Shown here: positions 7,332-15,995 of the stretch, piece by piece
How positions within the stretch are numbered: the stretch's first letter is position 1
How the letters are laid out: every line of letters begins with the position of its first letter
Source of the DNA: an uncultured Acidimicrobiales bacterium
GTDB taxonomy: Bacteria; Actinomycetota; Acidimicrobiia; Acidimicrobiales; SHLQ01
NCBI GenBank assembly: GCA_938002955.1
Contig: CALLAA010000016.1
Location: 1-48,196 of the forward strand
Reading direction: 5' to 3'
Length of the DNA: 48,196 nt
The notes under the pieces: generated by a model
Database searches by the model: none
What the model was told of the DNA's origin: nothing
Seen by the model: only the letters and a program-made list of their open reading frames with translations
Made by a program: the position numbers and the translations under genes

Positions 7332-8503
7332 CGGAGCACCTCCGTGCGCCAGCGTTCGTCGATTCGAGGGACGTCGTCTGCGGGTAGTTCTTCGAGTGGT
7401 GTTCCAAAGTCTGACAGGCGGTAGTCGGTCTCTTCGACCACACCGCCGATATCGACCACTGCGGGTACGCCGACTTGGGAGAGTTTTTCCGATTGCAGTT
7501 CGGCGGTGAGCATCTCGTTCATGACGACCATGGCTCCCGACGCCGATCCGGCGTTGGCGGGCATGGCGAGGAAGCTCACGTTTTGGAGGGTGCCGCCTTC
7601 GAAGATGAAGGGTCGGGCGGTTCCGGCGAAGATGCCTTGGTCGACGTTCACCTGTACGAAGTTGGGGTTGTAGCTCATGGCGAGGTCGACTTCGCCGTTG
7701 CCGAACAGGGTGTTGAGCTCGGCTTCGTCCTTGGGGAAGGACTCTCCGCCGTTCCACAGGTTGGGGCCCATGGTGGCGAGGAGTTCGAATGCTTCGTCTT
7801 CGCCGAGTGCTTGGACGGCTTGGCGCACGAAGGCCGATCCGGTGAAGTCGGGCGGGGCTGGGTAGGTGAAGCGGCCGGGGTTGGCGGCGACCCAATCGGT
7901 GAGTTCGGCGAAGGTGGAGGGCGGGTTGTCGATGACGGCCGAGTCGTAGGCGAAGGTGAAGGCGGCGCGGCTCCACGGGGCTTCTTGTCCGTCAGTGGGG
8001 ACGCCGAAGTCGGAGAACAGGGTGGGGTCGTCGGCGTCGAGCAAAGATGCGTTCGGGAGTGCCGATACCCAGTCTTGTGCCCAGAGGCCGGAGTCTTTGC
8101 CTTGGGAGAAGTTCTTGCCGTTTACCCAGATGAGATCGACGGCACCGTCGTCGCTTCCGGCTTCGATTTCGCTGACGATGCGGTCGATGCCGTCGGCTGT
8201 TGCTTCGATGCGTACTTGTTCGAGGGTGACGCCGAGGTCGGCGACGGCTGGGGCGACGGTGTCTTCGATGTAGCTGTTGAGGACGGTGTCTCCGCCCCAC
8301 ATCCATAGCTGGACGGTTTGGCCGTCGGCCTCAGAGAGGATGCTGTCCCAGTCGCCGAGGTCGGCGGTGCCGCTGGCGTTATCGGAGCTGCCACACGCGG
8401 CTGCGACGAGGCTGAGTAGGACGAGCAGCGCGAGCACAGTGCTGCGAGACGACGGACGATGCGATGACTGAGCGCGGCGGGGCGCATTGTTGCTGTTTTC
8501 CAC
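7328..8503 (-). CDS. ABC transporter substrate-binding lipoprotein, YnjB-like
   Basis: A 391-residue binding protein. The N-terminus has a basic stretch, a hydrophobic segment and a lipobox (LVAAAC), so it is predicted to be lipidated and exposed outside the membrane. Features matching E. coli YnjB are GQTVQLWMWGG, a helix with NSYIEDTVAP, VDLIWVNGKNFSQGKDSGLW, the APWSRAAFTFAYDSA segment and FTYPAPPDFTGSAFVRQ. The ligand of the YnjBCD system is not established. GTG start at 8503 with GGGAG upstream. It leads an operon with the flavoprotein gene; the matching permeases lie beyond the CDP-alcohol transferase, and the ATPase is absent from the window. Confidence 0.85.
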   Translation of the reverse strand: MENSNNAPRRAQSSHRPSSRSTVLALLVLLSLVAAACGSSDNASGTADLGDWDSILSEADGQTVQLWMWGGDTVLNSYIEDTVAPAVADLGVTLEQVRIEATADGIDRIVSEIEAGSDDGAVDLIWVNGKNFSQGKDSGLWAQDWVSALPNASLLDADDPTLFSDFGVPTDGQEAPWSRAAFTFAYDSAVIDNPPSTFAELTDWVAANPGRFTYPAPPDFTGSAFVRQAVQALGEDEAFELLATMGPNLWNGGESFPKDEAELNTLFGNGEVDLAMSYNPNFVQVNVDQGIFAGTARPFIFEGGTLQNVSFLAMPANAGSASGAMVVMNEMLTAELQSEKLSQVGVPAVVDIGGVVEETDYRLSDFGTPLEELPADDVPRIDERWRTEVLR

Positions 8504-8667
8504 GTGGCGGTAACTCCCTCTCGACGCTCAGTATTTCGTTATTGGCGGGTGGTGTTGCTCGATGCTCGGAGAGTTCTCTGAAATTTGTGAAGTTCTGTCC
8601 CCCGTTACTCACGGTCCGTGCGTGTTACGCCCAGAGCTGTCCCACTGGGGAAGAAGGAGCAAAGAGC
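8504..8667. promoter_or_regulatory. divergent promoter region of the YnjB-like and Fn3 genes
   Basis: 164 bp between two divergently transcribed exported-protein genes. It contains the GGGAG site for the minus-strand gene and the AAGAAGGAGC site (8651-8660) for the plus-strand gene. No clear operator was recognised. Confidence 0.4.
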
Positions 8668-11600
8668 ATGAAACGACTCGGATTGACCACGCTGGTGGCT
8701 GTCATGATCGCATTTGTGATGGCGCCAGCGGTTGGAGCCGCTGGTGCGATCGATGCGCCGAGGAACGTGAGCGGCAGTCCAATCACCGATGGTGTTCGGA
8801 TCTCGTGGAGTCCGGTGGATGGTGCTGGTGGATACAACGTGTATCGAGATGGTGGCTACATCGCGACGGTGAGCTCGCCTCCGTTCACCGAGCAGATCTC
8901 GGGTGCGCATAGTTATTACGTGACCACGTTCGATACGTCGAAGACGGTTTTCTCGTCGCGGTCAAACGAGGTGCGGGTGACGGCGGGGGTGAGCGAGCCG
9001 CGTGCGGTCGCTCCAGCGGCGCCGCGAAGCCTTCAGGCGAGTTACTCGAACGGTCGAACGGTGCTTCGGTGGAGCTCGTCGAGTGGCGCGGCTGGGTACA
9101 ACGTGTATCGAAACAACGACTATGTCGCGACCGTGAACGGGACCTCGTGGAGCGAGACCGCTGGTGATCATCGGTATTACGTGACCGCGTTCGATGCGAC
9201 GAAGACGAAGTTCTCTGGGCGGTCGAACGAGGTGACCGGAGTCGATGAGGGTCGTGAAGCACGCGAGGACGAGGCCCGTCGTCAGGCCGAAGCCGAAGCA
9301 GACCGTCAGGCAGAGGCGGAGCGTCAAGCCGAGGCCGACCGTGAGGCACAAGCGGAGCGAGAGGCACAGGCGGAGCGTGAGGCACAGGCGGAGCGTGAGG
9401 CACAGGAGGAGCGAGATCGGCTTGCCCAGGAGGCTCGCGATGCTGAGCAAGCTCGACAGCGTGAGCAGGAGCGGCAAGCTCAGGAGGCCGAAGACGCACG
9501 TGTGGCGCAGGAGGCTCGTGATGCCCAAGCCGCTGAGGACGAACGGCGTGCTGAGCAAGCCCGTCAGGCTCGGGAAGCAGAAGAAGAGCGCCTGGCAGAA
9601 GTTCGGGAGAACGCGGCGCGAGAACAGGCCGAACGCATCGAAGCCGAACGCGTCGAAGCCGAACGCGTCGAAGCTCAGCAAGACTCGGCCGATGCAGCCG
9701 AGCCAACGGTTGCCATCGCGACGGTTGTCGACCCCGACGCGCCGACCAACGTTCGAGCAACCACAACATTTGGTCGCACCACGCTTCAATGGAATGCAGT
9801 GACCGGGGCTGGTGGGTACAACGTCTACCGCAACGATGTGTATGTTGCGACAGTCTCGGCAACCGAATGGACCGACACGGCAACGCCTTCGGGACACCGG
9901 TACTACGTCACGGCGTTCAACCATTCGAAAGATCGTTTCTCGGTCAAGTCGGTGACAGTGACGGGTCCTCCTCCGCAGATCGACGATGGGGATGGTCCCA
10001 TCGAGGAGCCGCCGTCAAACCCCGGACAGAACGACGAGCCAGCAGCGCCCGACGCCGACGCCGACACCGACATCGACACCGACACCAACGAGGATTGGCA
10101 ACTCGTGCCGACCGTTCCTGCGGAACCGGTGTTGCCCGCTCAGGTTGCTGATGTTGACGATGGTGGAGATGACGGCGAGGCCATCGCCGTGGTTGATATG
10201 GCAGGTGTTGACACGGGTGAGGACTTGGCTCCAATCGCGGCAGATGACGGCCAGACGGAGACCGACGGGACATCGGCACCGCCAGAGCCAGAGCCAGAGC
10301 CGGATCCGGTCGAGCCAGTCGGCGAGCAAGAGCCGGTCGTTGTTCGCGATCCCGAGGAGTTCGTGATTGACGAGGACGACGATGAGGGTGACGGCGAAGG
10401 TGGCGATGAAGGCGACGGTGACGGCGATGACCTCGACGGCGAGCCTGATGCGGACGAGGAGCCCGCTCCGCCGCGCCCGACTCCTCCGAGTCCTGCTGAG
10501 GATGCGCAACCCGATGCTCCGGTCATCATCCGAGATGAGGACGACGAGACCGATGAGCCCGAGTCGAATGACGACACTGATGGACCAAATCCTGACGCTG
10601 ACGACGAGCCCGTAGATCTCACGAATATCGACTGGTCCAATGTCGAGCCCGACGGACTCGACGATTATGACGGCCAGCAGGGAGGCGAGCCGGGTGCCGT
10701 CCCCGACAACGCCGCAGGTGGCCCCGAGAACACCGGCGGAACCTCGGTAGACACCAGCGCCTACAACGGGCCAGAGATCGGGGACGACACCGTCGAGAAC
10801 CTGAACAACATTGACGACCTAACCAGCGGGCCTGAGAACGCTGCGGGAATCGCAGAAAATAGTGGTCAGCTCGCTGACGGCATCATCTTTGACGAGGAAA
10901 CAGCCGTGACCGAGACGGTTTCCCAAGACACCGACGGGCAGGTGTCGGTGGAAATCACGACGATCGAATCCGCAGGTGTTGGCATCGAATTTCCCGCCAA
11001 CCCATTCGCTACTGCCGGCATCAGTATTCTTCCGAACGTCGATTTCGACAGCACGACCGTTTCCGGCGACCCCGGAGCCGTGTCTGATGCGCTCAGTGGC
11101 GAGAACTATCCCTCGACCGACAACATTGCCGATCTTCCAGTCGGTGTCACCGTGACCGACATTGGGGCGCCCGGGCATCAAGATCTGGGTGGAATCTCCG
11201 ACGTGTCTGTCTCGATCGGGGGCAACGTTGGTCCGGTAACCGCAGGGATTGGCGTTAACTCGAGCACGTTGGATGTGTTCAATGCTCCAATCACATCCGT
11301 CGAGGTCGGTGAAGAAGAGGTCACGGTCGATACCGGGACGACCTCGATTCGTGAGGAAGAGACGGTGATCGCACCCGAGATTGGTCTCGAGATCCCGCAG
11401 ATTGCGAATGCTGGAGTGGGGGCACAGGGGCTCCAGACGTTCTCTCAGCAGACCACATCGACGACGGGCGTGAGCTATCCAAATTCTGAGAGTGGCGTCG
11501 ATCAGGCCCAGCAACATGCCGATGAAGAAACGCCGCAGCTCGGTGAGGACGGGGGCCAGTACACGACGACCGAATCGGTTGAAGTGACGAGCACCCAGTC

Positions 11601-12771
11601 GGTGGTCGTTCCCGATGCCACAGCTTCGGTGGTTGGCGTGAGTCTGCCGAGCAACACGGTTGATCCGTACAACTCCGAATCGGTGACTACCGATGTCGAG
11701 ACCACGATGCTGTCAACCGATGACGAGGTTGGGGGAGACACTCCTCAGTCCCAGGTCGAGACAACGACCATTTCGAACTCGCCTGTTCTCGAGGACGGCC
11801 AGATGCAACCGGGGTTCACTGTGTCGAGCTCAGAGTCGGAGTATGTGGGGCCAACGCCGGTCGCGGCTCCGACGGTGACGCTCCAGACGACCGACGGTAT
11901 CGACTTGCAGATGACCCCCGAGCAGCTTCAGGTTGATGCACAGTTTGCGTCGGTCCTCGACCCGGACAACGAGATCCTCCAAGATCTGGCGAGCGGGGTT
12001 CCGCTGACCGACGCGGTGCCCGCTCCGGAGATGCCATCGTTCACGAATCCGTTCCCGAGTTTCTCGAACCCGAACGCTCCGGTCGTCGAGGCGATCGATG
12101 GAATTCAGGATCAGCAGCCTGAGCCTGAGCCAACGCCCGCGCCGGTAGTGGTCAACACCTCCACTGGTGGTGGGGATAGCGATACCGACAACACGTTCGA
12201 CTTTGGCTTCGAGCAGACCGAGGAGCAACAGGCAGCGACGACGCAGAGCCTTAACGAAAACCAGGAGTCGTACGAGGACGCAGCGTACGGACACCTCGAC
12301 GACGAGGAAGAAGAGGACGAAGAGCAGGACGAGGAAGAGGAAGACGAGGAAGACGAGGAAGACGAAGACGAAGAGGAAGAGGAAGAGAGCGGCAACGAGA
12401 GCCGCGTCATCTGCACGTACTTCTATCAACGGGGAATGCTCGACCGCGGAGACTGGGTGGCCGATCTCCGGTTCACGCAGCAACACATCGGCAGCCAAAC
12501 GGTGCGTGGCTATCACGCCTGGGGAATTCCAGCGGTTCGGGTGATGCGGTCGGGTTCACGTATGGGCCGCATTATCGAACCGGTGTTGCACTACATGGCC
12601 GTGCACCGGGCAGCCGAGCTCGCGTATCGGATGGGTCGCCGTGACAAGCCGGACTATGTCGGCAAGGTTCTGCGTCGGACTCTGGAGCCCTTGTGCTGGT
12701 TGATCGGTGGGGTCGTCGGCGAGCAGAACTGGCGAAGCCTCTACGTCCAACCCTCCAACGTGCGGGCGTAG
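8668..12771 (+). CDS. large exported protein with fibronectin-III-like repeats, coiled coil and acidic tail
   Basis: A 1367-residue protein; the ATG at 8668 follows AAGGAGC and begins a clear signal peptide (MKRLGLTTLVAVMIAFVMAP). Two Fn3-like modules (~28-105 and ~113-190) share the core GYNVYR-x2-Y-x-ATV. Residues ~192-345 are a highly charged heptad-like stretch of R, E, A, Q and D, predicted to be a long coiled coil. A third Fn3 module lies at ~358-432. The rest is mostly acidic, low in aromatic residues, with beta-like segments, and ends in a run of D/E at ~1210-1240. The last 120 residues change character: basic and aromatic, with CTYFYQRGMLDRGDW, RGYHAWGIPAVRVMR and a PLCWLIGG hydrophobic end. 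That tail looks like a separate conserved module, perhaps for anchoring or sorting. Function unknown; I infer a cell-surface structural role. Confidence 0.82.
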   Translation: MKRLGLTTLVAVMIAFVMAPAVGAAGAIDAPRNVSGSPITDGVRISWSPVDGAGGYNVYRDGGYIATVSSPPFTEQISGAHSYYVTTFDTSKTVFSSRSNEVRVTAGVSEPRAVAPAAPRSLQASYSNGRTVLRWSSSSGAAGYNVYRNNDYVATVNGTSWSETAGDHRYYVTAFDATKTKFSGRSNEVTGVDEGREAREDEARRQAEAEADRQAEAERQAEADREAQAEREAQAEREAQAEREAQEERDRLAQEARDAEQARQREQERQAQEAEDARVAQEARDAQAAEDERRAEQARQAREAEEERLAEVRENAAREQAERIEAERVEAERVEAQQDSADAAEPTVAIATVVDPDAPTNVRATTTFGRTTLQWNAVTGAGGYNVYRNDVYVATVSATEWTDTATPSGHRYYVTAFNHSKDRFSVKSVTVTGPPPQIDDGDGPIEEPPSNPGQNDEPAAPDADADTDIDTDTNEDWQLVPTVPAEPVLPAQVADVDDGGDDGEAIAVVDMAGVDTGEDLAPIAADDGQTETDGTSAPPEPEPEPDPVEPVGEQEPVVVRDPEEFVIDEDDDEGDGEGGDEGDGDGDDLDGEPDADEEPAPPRPTPPSPAEDAQPDAPVIIRDEDDETDEPESNDDTDGPNPDADDEPVDLTNIDWSNVEPDGLDDYDGQQGGEPGAVPDNAAGGPENTGGTSVDTSAYNGPEIGDDTVENLNNIDDLTSGPENAAGIAENSGQLADGIIFDEETAVTETVSQDTDGQVSVEITTIESAGVGIEFPANPFATAGISILPNVDFDSTTVSGDPGAVSDALSGENYPSTDNIADLPVGVTVTDIGAPGHQDLGGISDVSVSIGGNVGPVTAGIGVNSSTLDVFNAPITSVEVGEEEVTVDTGTTSIREEETVIAPEIGLEIPQIANAGVGAQGLQTFSQQTTSTTGVSYPNSESGVDQAQQHADEETPQLGEDGGQYTTTESVEVTSTQSVVVPDATASVVGVSLPSNTVDPYNSESVTTDVETTMLSTDDEVGGDTPQSQVETTTISNSPVLEDGQMQPGFTVSSSESEYVGPTPVAAPTVTLQTTDGIDLQMTPEQLQVDAQFASVLDPDNEILQDLASGVPLTDAVPAPEMPSFTNPFPSFSNPNAPVVEAIDGIQDQQPEPEPTPAPVVVNTSTGGGDSDTDNTFDFGFEQTEEQQAATTQSLNENQESYEDAAYGHLDDEEEEDEEQDEEEEDEEDEEDEDEEEEEESGNESRVICTYFYQRGMLDRGDWVADLRFTQQHIGSQTVRGYHAWGIPAVRVMRSGSRMGRIIEPVLHYMAVHRAAELAYRMGRRDKPDYVGKVLRRTLEPLCWLIGGVVGEQNWRSLYVQPSNVRA

Positions 12772-12779
12772 TTCGGTGG

Positions 12780-12813
12780 GGTCAGACCCAGTTCTGCTGA
12801 TTTGGGTCTGACC
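12780..12813. terminator. perfect 11-bp inverted repeat after the Fn3 gene
   Basis: GGTCAGACCCA at 12780-12790 pairs perfectly with TGGGTCTGACC at 12803-12813 around a 12-nt loop, starting 9 bp after the stop at 12771. No U-run follows, so it could be a factor-independent-like hairpin or a dispersed palindromic element. GGTCAGACCC-type palindromes recur in many genomes. Confidence 0.65.
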
Positions 12814-12827
12814 TCTACCATGGGCCG

Positions 12828-13775
12828 GTGACCTCACCCGCTGACCGTGCTGGAGCTTCGAGTGCGCATCTGTGTGATGTGCTGGGAATCGAACGGCCGG
12901 TGCTGCTCGCCCCGATGGCCAAGGTCGCGGGTGGCGAGTTGGCTGCTGCGGTGTCGAACGCTGGTGGCCTTGGGATCTTGGGTGGCGGCTATGGCGATGC
13001 GGGTTGGCTCGACAAAGAGATGACGGTCGCCGGTGATGCTCGAGTGGGTGTTGGCGTCATCACGTGGAACATGGCCGAGGGTGGATTGGCTGCAATGTTG
13101 TCTCACGAACCGTGTGCGTTGTGGCTTGCGTTTGGTGAGTTGGCTCCACATATTGCGCCGATTCATGCGGCGGGTGCGAAGGCGATTTGTCAGGTGGGAA
13201 CGGTCGGGGAGGCTCGGGAGGCGGTGGAGGCTGGCGCCGATGTGATCGTTGCGCAGGGCACCGAGTCGGGTGGTCATGGCCGGCCCCAGTTTCGGTTGCG
13301 CGAGACGCTCGCGCAGATCAGTGATGCCTTGCCCGATGTTCCGTTGGTTGCGGCCGGTGGCATGAACGATCAGGCCGATCTCGACGCGGCGCACGAGTTT
13401 GGTGCTGCTGGGGCTGCTCTTGGTACGGCGTTCTATGCGACCCATGAGGCCATCGATGTTCGAGAGGCCAAGGGCCGGTTGGTCGATGTCGATGGAAGCG
13501 ACACGATCCGTAGCCGTGTGTACGACCACATCAGGGGGCCGCTGTGGCCCGAGGGGTATACGGGTCGAACCGCCCGGACGTCCCTCACTGACGAGTGGGC
13601 TGGTCGAGAGGATGAGCTGGCGAGCAATGTCGAGCCGCATCAGGCCGCTCATGTCGAAGCGGTGGCGAACGCCGACATGGGTGTGCGTGTGTTGTGGGCG
13701 GGCGAGGGTGTCGGCGCGATCACCGAGGTGGTGAGTGCAGCTGCGGTCGTCGAACGGTTCGAACGTTCGAGGTAG
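12828..13775 (+). CDS. nitronate monooxygenase-like flavoprotein (NMO/2-nitropropane dioxygenase family)
   Basis: A 315-residue TIM-barrel FMN enzyme. Family signatures are PVLLAPMAKVAGGELAAAVS near the N-terminus (FMN phosphate and barrel start), GGLGILGGG, the conserved VIVAQGTESGGHGR segment carrying the catalytic-site His, and PLVAAGGM followed by GAAGAALGTAF near the phosphate-binding loop. The family oxidises alkyl nitronates, or acts as enoyl reductases in some branches; substrate unknown here. It uses GTG at 12828, since the ATG at 12820 runs straight into a stop. The start is only 14 nt after the preceding hairpin. It is convergent with the gene at 13776, stop to stop with no spacer. 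Confidence 0.87.
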   Translation: MTSPADRAGASSAHLCDVLGIERPVLLAPMAKVAGGELAAAVSNAGGLGILGGGYGDAGWLDKEMTVAGDARVGVGVITWNMAEGGLAAMLSHEPCALWLAFGELAPHIAPIHAAGAKAICQVGTVGEAREAVEAGADVIVAQGTESGGHGRPQFRLRETLAQISDALPDVPLVAAGGMNDQADLDAAHEFGAAGAALGTAFYATHEAIDVREAKGRLVDVDGSDTIRSRVYDHIRGPLWPEGYTGRTARTSLTDEWAGREDELASNVEPHQAAHVEAVANADMGVRVLWAGEGVGAITEVVSAAAVVERFERSR

Positions 13776-15020
13776 TTAGAGCGTGACCGCTACGCCGCGG
13801 AGAACGTCGAGTTCGACCGGTGTTGGGAAGTCCATGACGCGAAAGCGCGTCGGGTAGTGGTTGGTCGGTTCGATGAGGTGGCCAACGAGTTCGACGGCGG
13901 CGGCCCACGGAACCATGAACGTTCCGTCGTCGGGGCTGTCGCCGGAGTAGAACGCGACGACGTCGGCGACGGGGAGCAGTGTGGGTACGCCCGCTGACCA
14001 CGTGCAGTACGAGGTGACCAGGCCGTCGTTGGTTTCCACTGCGGAGAACTTGGCGATGAACAGTTCGTCTCGAAGTTGCTCTTCGAGGATTGCTTTCTGG
14101 GCGTCGTATCCGTAGAGCCGGTCGAGGGTGATGAGGCGTCGCCAGGCGGCGTAGGCGGGGTGGTGGGGCTCGAGTTCGAGGGGCCGCCAGTCGCCTTCGT
14201 AGCCGACGACGGGGGTGAAGCTGACCTGGTGGGCGGCGTCGACTTCTTGGAGGGCGAGTTGGGCGGCTATCACCAGTCCTTCGGGGTCGTCTGCGTCGGC
14301 GATGAAGCATGCGGTTCGGGTTGGTTGGAACACGACGCGTTCGGTTTCGAACGGAAGGAAGCTGAGGGCTCCGGGCAGAAAGACGCGGGTGCCGTCGTAG
14401 TCGTTGAGGCCCATCGGTGAGTAGACGCGGTCTTCGATGACGTTCCAGCCGAGGAACGGTTCCATGGCGAGGTTCGATTTGGCGATGTCGAGGAGCTCGT
14501 CGAAGGGTGCGTTCCATTCGTCGAGCTGGCTCTTGTTGATGGTGCCCATGGTTGCTGGTGTGTCCCAGATCAGGACCCAGGCGAGGTCGGCGGCGATGGG
14601 CAACATGGCGGGGGCGCTGGCGTCGGTGAAGCCGTCGTTGTTGTCGACGGCGAACTGGAGCGCGGCGAGTTCGAAGGTGGTGCGTGACCGGATGCCGGGT
14701 CGCAGTCGGGAGGTGTTGAGCTCGTTGGGGATGGGTTTGTGGTCGACGAATGCAATGACGGTTCGTTCGAGCCACGGGAGTCGTTCTTCGGGCTGATGTT
14801 CGGCCCATGCTTTGCGCAGGTTGCCGAGGTTGGTGGTGATCGATCCGATTTGGAGGGCGTCTTGTCCGGTGTCGATGACGGGGACGTCTGCGGGGGCGTG
14901 CTTGGCGATGAGGCTTCGGATCTGCCGGTCGAAGTCCTTGACGTCGTTACCGGTCGAGTGGTCTTTCGTGAACCATGGCATGCCCGTGCGTTCGGCGTGT
15001 TGCCCAATTCGCTTGAGCAC
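13776..15020 (-). CDS. uncharacterised 414-residue protein
   Basis: Soluble protein without a signal peptide or recognised domain. It is rich in W, F and acidic residues and alternates short helices and strands, for example FELAALQFAVDNNDGFTDAS and LGWNVIEDRVYSPMGLNDYD. The composition is that of a real folded protein. Start is uncertain: GTG at 15020 gives the longest frame, and an ATG at 14981 (MPWFTKDHS) is an alternative; neither has a strong ribosome binding site. It follows the gene at 15043-15516 by 22 nt on the same strand, so the two probably form a unit. Confidence 0.65.
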   Translation of the reverse strand: MLKRIGQHAERTGMPWFTKDHSTGNDVKDFDRQIRSLIAKHAPADVPVIDTGQDALQIGSITTNLGNLRKAWAEHQPEERLPWLERTVIAFVDHKPIPNELNTSRLRPGIRSRTTFELAALQFAVDNNDGFTDASAPAMLPIAADLAWVLIWDTPATMGTINKSQLDEWNAPFDELLDIAKSNLAMEPFLGWNVIEDRVYSPMGLNDYDGTRVFLPGALSFLPFETERVVFQPTRTACFIADADDPEGLVIAAQLALQEVDAAHQVSFTPVVGYEGDWRPLELEPHHPAYAAWRRLITLDRLYGYDAQKAILEEQLRDELFIAKFSAVETNDGLVTSYCTWSAGVPTLLPVADVVAFYSGDSPDDGTFMVPWAAAVELVGHLIEPTNHYPTRFRVMDFPTPVELDVLRGVAVTL

Positions 15021-15042
15021 AATGACTCATACGTGTAGGTGA

Positions 15043-15516
15043 TTAGGTCCAGTAGTTGAAGACGACGTTGCCGATGGTGGCTGGCTTGTACCGGTCGGCT
15101 TGTGCGATTGCGGTGGGGAGGAACGTGGCGAGGTCGGTTGGTTGGAGCTGTGCGTTGAGTGTGGCGGCGGAGAGTATGCGCGGTCCCCAGCCGATGGCGT
15201 GTTGCGGTATGGCGATGTCGACGTAGTCGCCGGCGACGGCCCACGATGGGCCTGGTTCGGGCGGCACGGCGAGGACGCCGACGAGGGGCACGAAGCGGTT
15301 GTGAAGAAGCCACCGGTCGGCGCGTTCGACGAGCACGGTGTCGAACGATGGAAGGCGTTCGCTTCGGGGTAGTTCGCGAAGTGGGCTTTGCATGGACGCG
15401 GCGAGGGCTCGGGCCCAGGTGACGAACGCGTCGTGGCGTTGTTCGACGATGTGTGGTGGGTGGTCTACCCCGAAGCCCGTTATTGAGCGGGGTAGTTCGA
15501 AGACCTCGGGCGCCAT
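15043..15516 (-). CDS. uncharacterised 157-residue protein
   Basis: Soluble, no signal peptide. It has a helical N-terminal half (EQRHDAFVTWARALAASM) and a strand-rich second half (RFVPLVGVLAVPPEPGPSWA followed by DYVDIAIPQHAIGWGPR). ATG at 15516. Upstream partner of the 414-residue protein and possibly functionally linked to it. I do not recognise the family. Confidence 0.62.
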   Translation of the reverse strand: MAPEVFELPRSITGFGVDHPPHIVEQRHDAFVTWARALAASMQSPLRELPRSERLPSFDTVLVERADRWLLHNRFVPLVGVLAVPPEPGPSWAVAGDYVDIAIPQHAIGWGPRILSAATLNAQLQPTDLATFLPTAIAQADRYKPATIGNVVFNYWT

Positions 15517-15535
15517 GCCCGCAGTCTTATCGAAG

Positions 15536-15925
15536 TCAGCCCCAGCGGCGAGATGCTGCGGCGCGTGGTTGTGATTCGCGCAGGATGCGAAGGCCGTCGC
15601 GGTCGTCGAGCGCGTTCTTCATGCGAAGGTCGAGGATCTCGGACTTTGCTCGGAGTTCGATTTCGTCTTCGGCTGACGGCGGGATGATCTCGGTCGTGCG
15701 GGCGGTCGTTCGACGGATGTCGACTTCGATGTGGCGTTGTGCCTGTGCCATCTCGAGGAGGTGGGAGAGTGCGAGGTTCTTGCGACGGAGCCGTTCGGCC
15801 CGCTGCTTTGATTGCAGCATGCGTGCTCGGCTGTGGATCTCAAGGGTTGCGAGATCGAGTCCGAGCCAGGGGCTTTCGGTTCCGAAGGAGAATGTGGATG
15901 TCGTGTCCGCGCCTGTGGTTTCCAT
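15536..15925 (-). CDS. uncharacterised small helical protein
   Basis: About 129 residues from the ATG at 15925; the frame opens two codons earlier with TTG. The middle (residues ~30-70) is highly charged and helical (LEIHSRARMLQSKQRAERLR), and the C-terminal third is also charged (EDEIELRAKSEILDLRMKNA), suggesting a coiled coil. No signal peptide. It ends 20 bp upstream of the 157-residue gene and may head the same unit. Function unknown. Confidence 0.55.
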   Translation of the reverse strand: METTGADTTSTFSFGTESPWLGLDLATLEIHSRARMLQSKQRAERLRRKNLALSHLLEMAQAQRHIEVDIRRTTARTTEIIPPSAEDEIELRAKSEILDLRMKNALDDRDGLRILRESQPRAAASRRWG

Positions 15926-15995
15926 AAGCAAACGGTAGGAAACCGATCGATAGCGCCGCCTGAGCGATTCGGCTCAACACATCTGGGCCGGTTGG

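Noticed and set aside
7332-7976. Upstream extension of the flavoprotein frame to 695 codons
   Set aside because: The added part is Arg/His-rich and lies inside the YnjB-like gene in another frame; the FAD motif begins right after the ATG at 7331.
9240-9700. Highly repetitive stretch as a possible minisatellite
   Set aside because: It is in-frame coding for an E/A/R/Q coiled coil; repeats are degenerate at the DNA level.
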